A stretch of DNA of 64,000 bases from Knoxdaviesia capensis (lineage: Eukaryota; Ascomycota; Sordariomycetes; Microascales; Gondwanamycetaceae), in NCBI GenBank assembly GCA_001510575.1, contig LNGK01000005.1, positions 1,406,466-1,470,465 of the forward strand. Reading direction: 5' to 3'. Numbering within the stretch: the first letter of the stretch is position 1; each line of letters starts with the position of its first letter. The position numbers were made by a program, and so were the translations under genes. The notes beneath the pieces are model-generated. The model did not search any database, was not told where the DNA came from, and saw only the letters and a list, made by a program, of their open reading frames with translations. This document shows, one piece after another, positions 12,078 to 24,412 of this stretch.

Positions 12078-13289
12078 GGGTTTCCTGCTGCTGCTCGTGT
12101 CTCGCCTGGCCCGGCATCATGTCGGCCTTTGTCCGCAAGCGCGTGTGGTTCGCCTCCTTTTGCCCATCGTTTCCTTTCTTGCCCTTGCTTCGCTTCCCCT
12201 CCCATTTACGCCAGCACCCGTCCCTGTTTTCTTGTTTCTGTTTTTCTCTTTCACATCCCACATTCCCTCGATGTGTTCTAGATTACATAGACCAGCATGT
12301 ACAAGAAACGTTGCGCGCTCCAGCACTGGAATTTCCCCCCCGGTGACTTGCCTGACTTGCACCGTTGGAGATGAGAAGTGTGGCTGGCTTCCCTAAAGTT
12401 CCAGAAGAGGAGGAAGAAAACCCAACGTAGAAGTGTGAGGACCGCCGGTCTAGAGTTGGGCCACATACCAGTGATCGTCTAGTTCAGGACAGTACTGTAC
12501 ATACACACCTCCCTTGTTGAGTGAGGCCGCCGGCGGTTGTCTCTCGCGTGTCTCTATCGTGCTGGTCCAACACGCCGATCGCCCGCCGACGAAGGACTGC
12601 CATCGACCTCGTCGGCTAGACCACACTCACCGATCCGGTAGCATATGTTCCCTAAAGAAACCGAAGAAAAAACGAACTCCATAATCACAGTCCTCCTCTC
12701 CCACTACCCGAGCCACTGAAAGAAGTGAGAGAAAAAAAAAATGGCCAGTCGGCCTCACTCTCCACAATTGAGCCGAACGCGAAACGCACACAAACGAGAG
12801 AAAGAAGTCCAGTTGTGTGTGTGTGTGCACTGACCGACTGACGGGTCCAGGAGCAAAATCCCACCCCGGTCAAACCCCGTAAACGGGCCGGAGATAGCTC
12901 TGGAAGAGACGCCAAAAAGAAAGAAAAAAACTAGTGCCCTGGATGAGGCTGAACGAAGAGAACCACCCACCCGTCTCCATCACACCCACACATGGTGCAC
13001 ACACCCCAAAAGCTCTTGGACAGACTCCATAAATCGGCCGAAGAAAAACATCTGGTGATGCACACACACACATCTTTCCTCTCTCTTTCCAATATTTGCC
13101 CTCATCGCAGCTTTCCCTCTCCCTCCTGTCTTCCGCCTAGACACAGGTCAGTCAATATCCTCAGCTGAGACTGCGGCGCTCTGTGGCGGTGTGAATGTAC
13201 CGGCGATAAACAGACAGGAAGCTCCAGGTCAATCACACGCAAGGTTTTATTTTATTTTATCAATCGCTGCGGGCGTTTACTTTTATCAA

Positions 13290-13305
13290 CCCCCCGGCCG
13301 GGGGG
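13290..13305. repeat. 16-bp GC palindrome
   Basis: CCCCCCGGCCGGGGGG is a perfect inverted repeat in otherwise mixed sequence. Confidence 0.8.
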
Positions 13306-13500
13306 CTCTGGATCTTTGGCTTCGGCCATATATGAGGCGAGAAAGAAAAAGAAAAAAAAGAAGCAGATATTTCCGGAGACAATCAACGCGCCCCCTTCAC
13401 CGTTTGGAGGTGATTTCTTTCCACAATTGATACCGGTGTTTGTCTCCTAGCTCTCTCTCTCGTACAGCACTCCCTATTCTGTCCTCGTATGTGATTGTAT

Positions 13501-13524
13501 GTACTGTACTGTACAGTACAGTAC
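13501..13524. repeat. 24-bp perfect palindrome of GTACT/GTACA units
   Basis: Two GTACT units, a central GTAC and two inverted units make a perfect 24-bp palindrome. Related TACAG arrays lie at 47466-47486 and 48549-48563. Confidence 0.85.
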
Positions 13525-14548
13525 TGTACTGCACTACTCTTCACAAGCTGACTGTTGACCACAAGAAGCTAAGTAACTGGAACTGCTCACTCCCCCCCCC
13601 TGGCCCGAACCCACGTTTTTCTCACCATGGGCCATCGGCCTATTCCTCGCCTCTCTTCCCCCTCCCCAGTTCTTTCACTATATAGCCTATACTCCCAGAG
13701 CAGCAGAACTTGAGTGGACTCTCCCACCAAACCCGTTGCAGCGGGCGACTGTTTTACTCAACAGGGACACATTGCCTGCAGTCACTAGCTCTCACGTCTC
13801 TCCCACTGTCCCCGCCGTTTTGCACAACACCAGCCAAACCGGCGCCCGTTGCCGGTATTCCGGCCACGTCTGGGATCTCCTGTTTTGCACAGGAGCTCCC
13901 ATCAGGTCGTTCTTCCTCCATCTGCCACAATCGCAATACCTTGCCCAGCCCAGACTTACTATACAGTACTATACAGGACCTGGCCTATACCACCGCCGCA
14001 TCCGGCCTGCATCAGACGCAGGAATCCTACCCTCCATCAAGGGAAATAAAAAGGAAAAAGGAAGAAACTAAAAAAAGCGCCGCAGAGCCTCAACCTCGTT
14101 TTCCTCCCTATTACAGTATATGTACAGTACAGTGCCCAGTTGTGGAGTTGCTTTTGACGTATGTGCCGGCCGTAACTGCACCGTCCCCGCAGCCTGTACT
14201 CTCGGACATACTGCAGAGCGCATCGTTTCGCCCTTTGCTCTCCGCTGCTATCCTGCCCTGCGATGGCGTCTGTCTCGCGTCTCTGTAAAGATCCGGGAGA
14301 GTATCCAAGTCGCCCGCCCGCCCGCCCGGAACACACCTGGACTCAGCAGGTCGTCGGCACCGGGCTTCGTGTCTCTCTGCAAAGTTTGTATCTCGGGGGC
14401 ATATGTACTTTTTTGTGCTTTCCCCCCCTTCACTCACCCCCCGCTTTCATGCGTGCGGCGTCTGCTTGCTTTGATTTGCTGGCAGCTCCTTTTTTTCGTG
14501 TACCCGAGTTTCTCACTTCTCGGCCCGGCTCGGATTTGTCGCCGTACA

Positions 14549-14565
14549 GTAGGGTTTAACCCTAC
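14549..14565. repeat. Inverted telobox dyad
   Basis: GTAGGGTT-T-AACCCTAC, with two 8-bp arms. Its core GGGTTTAACCC is the reverse complement of the element at 1062-1072. Confidence 0.6.
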
Positions 14566-15824
14566 GCATCCAAGCAGAATCCTCACAGGCCGATCTGTGT
14601 CTCCTTCAACGAGCGAGAAGAACCTGCAAACGCCGTGTGTGTATTGGGCTGTTTGACGGGGGACGATTCGCAGTGTAATATCCCCTCATGTTTCACTTTA
14701 TGCCTCCTTGTACACCTCCAGATACCAGTCTAGGGTAGCTGCATCCACCACCACATCTTGCAAAAGAAGAAGAAGGAAATCCTGGGCGACGATGCGAGCA
14801 AACCAAAACAAGCCGAAATTCCTCGTTTGCCAGTATGCACAACGCCCCCAAGTTTCCCTCTCTCCGCGACCACTCGTTCCCGCCCGTGAAGCGTGCACCC
14901 ATCCATCCACCCGCCCGCCAGAACCAACCAGACCGCACACGAAGAGACACAACAGACCGTAGAGAACCCGTGTGCCGCTCGCCCGGTTTGCTGCCTCTGT
15001 TTTTGGCTGCGCGTACGTTCAACAGCAGCGTCTGTGTGCTCCGAGCCGGCCCGGCTGCGGTGCGGGGGTGGAGAGAGGGAACCCAGTGTCCACTGCCCTT
15101 TTTATCTTGGCCCTCCCATCTCCACGGCTGTTTGCGTGCGATAGGCCGTTTGGCGGGTCATCTGTTTGCCTGCCTGTGTCAATCCGAAGAGGGGGAGTAA
15201 TGTTCTGCCTGCCACCGGGAGGGCGGTGGAACCGTAGGACTGCCAACAAAAAAAAAAACAGCAAAATCACAGTCACCAGAACTTCAGTATTCACGGAATT
15301 TGGAGGATGCCCAGATCCTGCTTGGTCGGTCTTGTCCCACCGGTCCACGAACTGGTCCACCTGTCCTCTGTGTGTCTCTCTCTCTCTCTCATTCTCGCCG
15401 AATCGAGACCTCCGTTGGTGAGAGCGTCACTTGGACGAGACACGCACACAAGATCTCTCTCCTCCGCCTCCCTACTCATATGCATACCAGACACGAACAT
15501 AGTGTAGAAGGAGGGCAGGTGGCACACTTTGATGACGTTTTCAGCGAAGGATCAGCATTCCACCACGAAGCAACACCCCTCCATCCCACAAGACACATTC
15601 GACGTAGACGTGACTGTGCTTCTCCCCAACAGTTCCCCAAGGCCGTGTGAATCACTCACTCACTCACACCGACACACACCTCAAACATGCATACAGCGAA
15701 GGCAAAGCAGGGCTACGGTCGTAAATCCATGTTCATCATTCCAGAGAGATACCTAGGAGAAAAAAGACCCGGACATTACAAGCTCATAAAAAGAAAAAAA
15801 ATAAAGCGAAAAAAAGCCCCCCGC

Positions 15825-16928
15825 TTAATACAAGCGCTTGGGCTTGGACATGGAAGCCTTGATGGTCAGGCTTCCAACGTTCTGCCAGCCCTTCTTCAGC
15901 AGCGACACAAGGTAGTTGATCGACAGCATGATGTTGGCCACAAGCTGCTCCGGGGTCATGCCGACGTTTCCGACGGCCACGGCCATGCACAGCACCTTCT
16001 TCAGCTGGAACTTGATCGTCGACTTGACCTCGGTGATCTTGCCGCTGAGGTCGTCCGAGTGCGAGACGGGGGTGGGGAACTTGCCGGCTGCAGTTATGGA
16101 TGGGTAATTGTTAGAGACCGAACCAGAAAGGCTGAAAGGAAAGAAAGACAAAAATGGAGTCGTGGCTGTAGTGGCTTACCCTTCGACAGACCGGGTCCGA
16201 GAATACGGGGAATCTGCTTGATCAGAGCCTCGGAGGCAATGAAGGCATCGTACTTGCGGGCAAGCTTCTTGATGAGCTTCTTGTTCTTGTTCAGCTTCTT
16301 GAGATCATCGGCCGACATGGCGTCGACACCGCCGTGCTTGGCACGATCGATATCGTGCTGGTCACCCAGAATGCTAGAGGTGGCATGTACGTTAGTTATG
16401 TCTGCGTCTCGGATGACTGATCCCCAGTTTGTCTTATATTCGAATCAGGAGGGCGGAACAGGAAGGTCGCGTACCAGATGGCCATGTTGGGGCGGGGAAC
16501 CGAAGGCAGCTTCACGGTTCCGGAGAAACGCTTATCACGCTGGGGATCATAGTTCTTGAGGCCGATCTGGACTGTAGGCATGAGTTAGTTCGCCGCGTTG
16601 CTTTCTCGCGCATGGTGCCGGATATATAATCCACAGGGGATAAAGAAGAGGAAAATACTCACGCTCGACGGTCTCGAGGAAGTTGCGCTTCTTCTCGTTG
16701 AGCGAGTAGTCAAGGAGCTCCGAGACCTGGGTACGCACGTTGGCTGCAGTAGATTCATCCGTTAGTTCTCGTTTCTCGTTTTTCTCTCTCTCCTTTTCTC
16801 ATTCTCGTCATCTCCTCCCCCTCTTCTCTTCCTTCGCCCACCCTCTTCCCTCCGCCTCTCTCTCGTCCACCCTCCACGCCTTCGGTCTCGCCGGGGAAGT
16901 TCGCCATACCGACTGTGATTTTCGACAT
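15825..16928 (-). CDS. RPL10A: 60S ribosomal protein uL1 (RPL10A; yeast Rpl1)
   Basis: uL1 forms the mobile L1 stalk of the large subunit that handles exiting tRNA. Five exons: 16928-16910, 16743-16663, 16571-16475, 16373-16180, 16087-15825. They total 217 aa, exactly the usual eukaryotic length. The first exon codes only MSKITV plus one base, typical of ribosomal-protein genes. Signatures include SELLDYSLNEKKRNFLETVE, LQIGLKNYDPQRDKRFSGTV, LPSVPRPNM, KKLARKYDAFIASE, the IPRILGPGLSKAGKFP loop and the C-terminal IKASMSKPKRLY. All introns are 91-166 nt and the reading frame closes without gaps. It is divergent from TRM82; the start codons are 427 bp apart and likely share a promoter with two CACGTG boxes. 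Confidence 0.97.
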
Positions 16929-17355
16929 TGTGACAGTCTCCCAGTATCAGCTTGGATCTGGTCGTCGCGTAAGTAGTGTTTCGGGAAATGGGAAGTGGAA
17001 AAAAGGCGGGCGGGAGTTGTCGTGAGACGTTTGGTTTTGGAAGGAAGAAGAGGAAACTTTTTTACCTGGTGGGGGAACAGCACTTTAATTCTCACTGTTT
17101 TTGTGCGGGTCCCCACGCTATCAATATTTTTCGCCCGGCTAGGGCAATTGTGTGCATCACGTGTGTGCATCACGTGGCGATAAGGACGGGAAAAAGTCAA
17201 TGGACTTCTGGCCGATTAGGAGCCCTAGGCCATAAAAAAAAATTGCAGTGGGAAAGCTTGTGACAGACATACAGCGCCCCTCCAAGCGAGATCCCCCCCC
17301 GGCCACATATAAACACAACACACACAGCACAACTATAGAGATATAGTCGCGAGAC
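16929..17355. promoter_or_regulatory. Bidirectional promoter of RPL10A and TRM82 with twin CACGTG boxes
   Basis: The 427 bp between two divergent start codons. At 17151-17163 and 17164-17176 the 13-mer TGTGCATCACGTG is repeated perfectly head-to-tail. Each copy ends in ATCACGTG, which matches the binding site of Cbf1-type bHLH factors. Cbf1 is known to act at ribosomal-protein genes in some ascomycetes; action here is inferred. Confidence 0.6.
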
Positions 17356-19316
17356 ATGCCCGAGTCCCTCCCCCCGGCCGCCGCAATGCCGTCTCTCCAC
17401 ACTCTCGCGCTCTCCGAGCCGGCCGCCACCCACCTGCTGCCGTACAGCTGCGTGCTGCCTTCGGCCGACGGCGCCGTGCTCTTCGCCGCGCGCGGCGGCC
17501 ACATCGACGCGCTGGCGCCCGGATCTGGCGCCGTGCTGTCAACCTGGGCACACCCGGACTACGCTAAGCTCCGTGCCTCTGCTGCTGCTGCGGCTGCGGC
17601 TGCGGCTGTGGCTGCTACTGCGGCGGCCACTGGTGCCCCTGCTGTCGCGGCCCCGGACCCGGCGCCGGAGGATGCGTCCGGGTCGGCGGATATCGAGCCG
17701 CCCGTCAAGCGCGCGCGGCGCGACGCCGGCCCGGACATCCCGCCCCGGCCTCCCAGCACGGAGACTCCCCAGGCGCCAGCCGACGCCACCCCAGCGGCCG
17801 CAGCTTCCACACCCGCAGAGTCCGCCAAACCCCCCGCCCCGCACCCCAATCGCAAGCGCCACGTGGTCCGCGAGGCTGTGTCCGTGGCGCCCGACCGGCC
17901 GCTAGTCATCAGGCTGGCGGTCACATCGGACGGCGCACACGTGGTGGCGGTGTCCGGCCACGACAAGACGCTGTGGGTGTTCGCGCACGACGGCGCCGGC
18001 GTGCTGTCGGAGCTGAGTCGAAGGTCGGATGGGTCCCCTTTTCCCCCCTTGTTCCATCATACCAACATCCGCACTTGGATAGCTAACCCCCTCAATCATA
18101 CTGCAGACCCATGCCCAAACGCCCCTCCGACATCCTCATCTCGCCCGACAACCGCACCATCATCAGCGGCGACAAGTTCGGCGACGTATACGCCCTCCCG
18201 CTCCTCCTCCCCGACCCCGGCCACCCCCCCGCCGCCGCCGCCGCAGACCACGGCCCGACGATGGCCGTCAAGCACGAGTCGTCCGGCATCACCGCGTCGA
18301 CGCTGACCGTGCACTCCAAGATGAACCTGCAAGCACTGGAGACCCAGAAACGCCTCGCCGCAGCAGCAGCAGCAGCTGCTGCCGCCGCCGCCGCGTCCAC
18401 CGCGCCGGCAACCGCCGCCGCCGGGGCACCCGCAAGCGCCCCAGAACACACGCTGCTCCTCGGCCACGTCTCGATGCTGACCAGCATGGCGCTCGCGACC
18501 GCGCCGACCTCGCCGCCGCGGCGCTACCTGCTCACGGCCGACCGCGACGAGCACATCCGCGTGTCGCGCTACATGCCGCAGGCCTTCATGCTCGAGGCGT
18601 TCTGCCTCGGCCACGCCGAGTTCGTCAACGCCATGGCCGTGCTCCCGTCGCGGCCCGATCTCCTCGTCTCCGGCGGCGGCGACCCGGCGCTGTTTGTGTG
18701 GGACTGGGCCGTGGGCCGCTTGCTCTCCAAGGCCGACCTGCTGGGCCCCGCCGCGGCGGGGAAGAGTGCGGGCGCGGTTGCGCAGGTCGCCGTGTCGAAG
18801 ATGTGTGTCCTGTCCAGCCCGGCGGGCGACTCGGTGCTGGTCGTGTGTGAAGAGTGCGTTCCCCTCCCTGAAGTTCCCGTATCCTGTCGTTTGGTCCCAA
18901 ACTAACCCCCCCCCCATTGTAACAGCGTCCCCGCGATCCTCCAATACACACTCACGTCGCCAACAACCCTCACCCACACCCACACCATCCCGCTGCCGGG
19001 AAACCCTCTCGACCTCTCAACCTTCCGCACGGCAGGACACACAACAACCCTGTACGCAGCAGTCGACACATCCGCCACACCCGGCCAGCCCAGTCTCGTG
19101 GCCTTCACCGCCGCGAACTCCGAATTGACAGCCTGGACCCCCGTGGCCGGCTTCGCCCCCGCTCCTTCTGCCGCTGTCGCCAGCACCGACTCTGGCCGTG
19201 TCGATGACGCCGCGATGCGCGTGTCCGCGGCCGAGCTGCGCAAGTTGCTGTACACCACGGAGATTCTGCGCAAGAAGAGCGTGGATATGGAGGCTGACGA
19301 CGAGGAGGAGCAGTAG
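17356..19316 (+). CDS. TRM82: TRM82/WDR4, non-catalytic subunit of tRNA m7G46 methyltransferase
   Basis: This WD-repeat protein stabilises Trm8, which methylates G46 of tRNA. Exons: 17356-18023, 18107-18853, 18926-19316; 601 aa. The diagnostic segment is PKRPSDILISPDNRTIISGD KFGDVYALPLL, followed by LLGHVSMLTSMAL, LLTADRDEHIRVSRYMPQAF and FCLGHAEFVNAMAVLPS, the Trm82 order of blades with the DRDEHIR and FCLGH motifs. Between blades there are low-complexity insertions: an alanine run at about residues 74-95, a Pro/Ala linker and a second alanine run in exon 2, which make it longer than the 444-aa yeast protein. The C-terminus is acidic (ADDEEEQ). Intron 1 uses a weak donor (gtcgga) but the join SRRPMPKRP fits the family. 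Paralogue choice is safe; exact exon 1 end less so. Confidence 0.9.
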
Positions 19317-20689
19317 AGGCGTTCATTCGGGGTTGTTCTGGGCCGCCGGGCTTTTTTCGTGGTTTTTTTCGAGGGTTTGTCGGCGTTTAAAAAATAGAAG
19401 GAGAAGCATTGCATTGCATGGATACAGAACATGGATTTTATGACAGCCGCCGCTGCCACTCTGTATATTCTAGATTCGAACCTCTTTCCCCCCACGTCCA
19501 CCAGCGCATAGCTTCATGTTTTAGAACTCTAAGCAACGACAAACTGCACGCCAGAACACAGGAGACGAAGAGATCACACCGATCTCACTCTCTCCTATGT
19601 CAAGTCCTCCCAGATCCTCACCCAAGAACCAACTCCCTGGGTGTAGCAAGGGGAAGGACAACAAGTGAAATTCCACTGAAACCAAGGACCAAAGGCAGGT
19701 ACAAAAGGGAAATAAAGCAAGACTGGTATTCTTCTTAGCATTTCTAAACTACTCTGCCGTGTAAACAAAGCGAATAAAAAACTAGAAACACATCTGAAGG
19801 ACCCAGGAGCGAACACATCACTAGGAACGGAGATAACACATAACCTTTGAGAAAAGGAGCAATGGAAAGCAATGGAAGCACGTGGAATAGCAACAGAAGC
19901 ACGTTTTATTGAAAACACAGGGAACCAAACAAACAAAACCGATAAAAGCAAAACAAAAAGGGGAAAAAACTCCTTGCTCTATCCGGTCCATTTCATAATG
20001 GCTTTGTAGTGTGTAGTGAAAAAGGGGTTAGGGTGAAGAGGGTATAACAAAAACAAGGCAAGCAAAGGAAGTGGACAAGCACGATAGAGAGAGCAGACAA
20101 CACGGTGATAGACTTGACTCCCGGTGATTTGAAATCTGAGTTTTGTTGGATATTCTTAAGTGTTCTGCAGTAACAGAGCCCCTGGAGTGAAGCGAAGTGG
20201 TTCAATGGGTGACCGACCATTCGTTGGGTTTGGCGGCCACAGCAAAATTGCTTGCTGGACAAGAGGGAACCGGTTCTGTCCAACCAACACCCAACCCACC
20301 CACCAATCTATCAAAAAGAAAAAGTCTGCTTCAGCCTCTCATATAGCAGAAAATACCATCCAGTACTCCAAAGACAGAGACAAAGGGGGGAGAGAGAGAG
20401 AGAGAGAAAACAGAGAGGCTAGGACAAAATCACACGTAAGAGAAGAAAAAGGACAGAGACAATAGGGGAAAAGGCGGTAGGGAATTCCAAATGGTTTCTT
20501 TGGTACTATTGGATGTCTTGAAAAATAAAGAGTTCGCTGTTTTGTCCTGTGTTGATTTTGTGTTTCGTTTGGCTTGCTTTGCTTCTGCTTTTGCTTCTTC
20601 AAGGTGACAACACTGAAGGAACGATTCGTAATGTAGCAAAACAAAATGAACAAGAGCAAGCAGAAAACTTCTTCCACCGCGGGGGCTAT
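19317..20689. other. Convergent 3' region of TRM82 and the DnaJ gene
   Basis: AT-richer, A-rich sequence with a GA run near 20393-20405. No gene, tRNA or transposon was found. A GGTTCGAATC-like string on the minus strand near 19475 was tested as a tRNA T-arm and its stem does not pair. Confidence 0.5.
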
Positions 20690-22424
20690 TTACTGGGGAG
20701 CGCATTGCACCCGCTCGGCATGGGGATGTCCGTCCTCTTCGTCTTCGTCCATGGCATTACCGCCGAAGCCGCGCTTGCCGATGTTATCGGGCTCTTCCAA
20801 TACGGCTTCCTCGGTCATGGTATCTGCCGGCGGCACGTTCTGCAGGCCGGGCGACGGGAGCACGGCGCGCAGCTTTTCGAAAGCCTCCGGGTCCTCGGTC
20901 CAGCTCTTCTCGGGGAACTTGACGCTGAATGAGATGTACATGTTGCCGAAATTGTGGTGGCGGAGGGAGGGCATACCCTGGCCACGGATCATGCGAACAG
21001 CCTCTGTAAAAGAAAAAAGGAAAAAGTTCGAAAATGCGTTAGAAAGATTTATCACACACAAAACAAAAAAAAGGAGCCACGTCATAGAAGGCACTCGAAG
21101 AGTGTAGTGGGTGGGTGGGAGGACTCGTAGCCACCCCTCTTGGGTGGCCAAAATGTCAGCAACTTACCAGGGGCAATAGCCTCGCCAGGCAGGATATCGA
21201 CGCTCAACCACCGATCGTCCAGGTGCTCGATGAAGATGGTGCCACCGGCCAGGGCCGTGACCAGATCGATCTCGCACTGGTAAAGCAAATCGTCTTCGCG
21301 GCGGGTGAAGCGCGGGTGGGGCTTCTGCTCAATCTCGAACACCACGTCGCCGGGCTGGATACCGGGGGCCTGGTCGCCCTCGCCACGGAACTCGATCTTG
21401 GTACCACTGCGCACTCCGCGGTCGACGTGCACGTGCAGCACCTTGCGCTCGACGGTGGTCTTCTTGCCGTTGCAGACCTTGCAGCGGTCCTTGTCCTTGA
21501 TGGTTTCGCCCTCGCCGTTGCAGTCGGGGCACACAGTCTGGAAGCGCTGGATCATCGGGCCCATTTGGCGCATCATGGTCTTGACACCGTGGCCGTCGCA
21601 GCCCGGGCAGCGCAGCACCGAGCCAGCCTTGCCGCCGATACCGCTGCACTTGGGGCAGATTATGGACCGTTGCAGGGCCAGCTTGGACACCTTGCCCTTG
21701 TAGATATCCTCCAGGGACACCTTGTGAACGTGAGAGATGGTGCGGGCCTTGGGCGGGCCACGCGAAGGACCGCCGCCGCCGCCGCCAAAGAAACCGCCGC
21801 CACCGCCGCCGCCGCCGAAAAACTGCGCAAACAGATCCTCGGCAGCCATGCCGCCGCCGCCGCCAGCGCCTCCGTTTTCTAGGCCTTGCTCGCCATACTG
21901 GTCGTAAATCTGGCGCTTATCGGGGTTCGACAGGACTTCGTAGGCAGCGGAAATTTCCTTGAACTTCTCCTCGGCTGCGGGGTTGTGGGCGTTCTTGTCG
22001 GGGTGATGCTTTAGAGCGTTGATCTTGTAGGCCTTCTTGAGTTCAGCCTCGGTGGCAGTCGGGGCCACCTATAAAAACAGAGAAGAAAAATGCGTCAGTA
22101 ACTAGCACGACGGAATTTGGGTATTGTGGTGGGGTATGGAAATATGGTTGCGGAGATTCAGGCCCCGGTGAACGAGCACCAGAAACCAAAGAACTCCCAC
22201 CCAAAAAGTGATTAAATGCAGCCCGGGACACATAGAAGATAAGGGACCCGATCGGGGCCGTTCCCAAGTGTGTCTCTGTCAACAGGGTATCATCCCAGGG
22301 AAATCCGAGGTTTCTCGGAAGAAAGACAATATAACACAGGGGGGAAGGACTCCCAAGACGGAGAAGGGGAAAAGAGAGTGTATCATACCCCGAGGATATC
22401 GTAAAGTTTCGTTTCCTTGGCCAT
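20690..22424 (-). CDS. YDJ1: Type I Hsp40/DnaJ co-chaperone, YDJ1/DNAJA type, CAAX-ended
   Basis: Stimulates Hsp70 ATPase and delivers substrates in the cytosol. Exons: 22424-22389 (MAKETKLYDILG), 22068-21168, 21003-20690; 416 aa, a normal length. The J domain includes KHHPDKN (HPD). It is followed by a Gly/Phe-rich linker with long glycine runs, then four CxxCxGxG-type zinc repeats (CPKCSGIG, CPGCDGHG, CPDCNGEG, CKVCNGKK), two substrate-binding beta domains (GDVVFEIEQKPHPRF; RRHHNFGNMYI) and a C-terminal CAPQ box expected to be farnesylated. The frame joins cleanly at DILG/VAPT and IAPGE/AVRM. A likely 5'-UTR intron runs 23087-22558 (donor gtgagt, branch CTAAC, acceptor cag), so transcription probably starts upstream of 23087. 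Glycine runs are longer than in yeast Ydj1. Confidence 0.95.
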
Positions 22425-24412
22425 TGCGAAAAAAGAACTTGTTGCTCGTTGTGGTTCTTGCGCGCAGAACGGAATCGAAAAAAGGTTGGATGGGAGAAAA
22501 CGGGATATGGAGATCGCAGGATTCCGAATCGGATTCGAAGAGAGAGGCTGGAGATAACTGGAAAAAAAAGAGAAGAGGAAAAAAAGGAGATGACAGGAGT
22601 TAGTTGAAGATTCGAGGATATTATACTAGAGACAGAACTTTTTTTTTTAGGTGAGTCAAAAAAGAATATTAGGGAGTTTGATGTCCGAGTCAGGGAGAGA
22701 GAGAGAAGAGAGAAAAGCAAATGCAGGGAGGGGAAAGTTCAGAACAAAGAGGATTTGGGTGGAAGGCTGGCAGGGCTGGTGGTGGATTGTGTGATGGAGG
22801 GAGTTTATAGTAGGCATATAGATAGGCAGAGAAGCAAAGAGAGAGCCAGGCCCCCAGCTGAAGCTCGACTCTGCAGCACGTTGATATATCAAAAAGAGGG
22901 CGATGGAAAACCCACAGCCCACACAGCCTAGCACCGGCTTTACTCTCGCTCTGGGTCGACTGCAAATGTCAAGTCCCAGCCCAGCCCCCCCAGACAAATT
23001 GAAGTGCTGCGAGTCCTCCCGATTCGTTCGGTATTTCTGTCCTGCCCACCAATGCAGCCGTGCATGTGAATAGGAAGACAGACTCACCTCAGCAAAAGCC
23101 TGCTCAAGTCCAAGTCAGAAATTCCAAATCGAAAAAAAAAGAAGAAAAGTGAGACCAGGATTGAAAAGTCCACACACCGGTCCGTGTGTCTAAGGAAAAA
23201 GAAAATAGAGGGGAGGGAAGGGGGGGTAGTCAATCAGAGACAAGAAAGGAAAACACTCTTTTCTTCGTTGAGAAGAGCAAAGAGGAGAGGGGATGATGGA
23301 GAAGAGAACAAGAGGAAAACAGAATAGGGAGAGGGAGGAAAACAGAAAAAAAGGAAAAGAGGAAAATAGGTGCGTCCTCCTCTACGATGAATAGTGAGAA
23401 AGGAAAACCAGAAAAAGGAAGATAGAAGGAAGAGGAAAAAAGAGAAAAAAAAAAAGATCTTAGGTAAATGCACTTATCTGGAAAAACGATTAAGAGAGGG
23501 GTGTGTCAACACTTTCCTAAGGAATTTTCGGAATTTTTTCTTCTCGTCGTTCCTTCCTCTCCTTGCCAGCTTGCAAATCCTCACCCAGGTTACTAACTTA
23601 TACAAGACTACAACTTACTGCCTACTCCCTCCAGCGCCTAATCCAGAACTAAATTCCAGGGCACTTTCCCCCCCTGAAGCACATGTCGTCTTCTTCTGGT
23701 CTCCGAGCAGGAGGCAAAAAATAATACAAGCACTATCTATAGTCCCTATCCCCAAAAGATTCTGTAAGATTCCATTCCAAGAACCTGGTGGAAAAAGAGT
23801 ATGTAATCAATCCACCCATCAAAGCTGTTTGGTTGTTTGCTAGTGCGAAAGCGAAAGCCTTGCCACTTGTCTCCCACACACCTAACCCACACACACACAA
23901 CTGGTTTCCTGTGGACGAGGACGATGATGATGAGGATGATTATTTCCAGTATTCAGAGACAGAACACAGTTCTCCTCGCTCTTTTTACGCTTTCCACTCC
24001 CATCGCCAGAATTCCCATTCAAATGAATGCAAGTACCAACTATACACATGGTGTGGTATCACTAACTCGAAAACCCCGAAAACCCCCCCCCAGCCGTCGC
24101 ACGCACATCCCCACCGATAAGAAACGCGGTCGAATCGAATCGCAAAGACCCGATTTCCTCAGCCTCATGGAACGCGATGGAAGAACATCGATAGTTTTTT
24201 TTAGGTTTTTTCTTCTTTTTTCTTTTCAACTTTTTTTTTTCTCCGCGCTTATCAAGCCACCGTTGTGGCGCTCTCCATTTAAAAAAAATTCATTATTTCT
24301 TTGGGCGAATCAAAAAAGAAAGACTTTTTATTAAAGAACATGGAAATATTCATTCATGTGCCAATATTCAGGTCTAACCCTTATTCCCCCCCCGTCCTCA
24401 TCCTCATCCTCC
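22425..24412. other. DnaJ leader region and 3' region of the CR-type gene
   Basis: From 22425 to about 23100 this is probably DnaJ 5' leader with the proposed UTR intron 23087-22558. The remainder to 24412 is purine-rich, then mixed sequence with no supported coding region; it should contain the polyadenylation region of the minus-strand gene ending at 24413. Confidence 0.45.

Larger units (their letters stand above)
10189..15824. other. 5.6-kb spacer with repeats, no gene recognised
   Basis: Upstream region of the small membrane gene (to about 11000), then mixed sequence to the 3' end of RPL10A. It contains a (GT)18 tract, an 11-bp tandem repeat, a GC palindrome, a 24-bp palindrome of TACAG units and a telobox dyad, all listed separately. 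Open frames up to about 200 codons occur but show no domain, conserved motif or intron structure. Confidence 0.5.

Noticed and set aside
18096..18983. 295-codon minus-strand frame opposite TRM82
   Set aside because: Antisense shadow of GC-rich TRM82 exon 2; it is made of Gly/Arg/Ala and crosses the TRM82 intron.
19465..19500. GGTTCGAATC-like string resembling a tRNA T-loop on the minus strand
   Set aside because: The flanking bases do not form the five-pair T stem, and no D or anticodon arm is found at the right distance.
21115..21882. 255-codon plus-strand frame opposite the DnaJ gene
   Set aside because: Complement of the zinc-finger exon; the DnaJ reading is conclusive.
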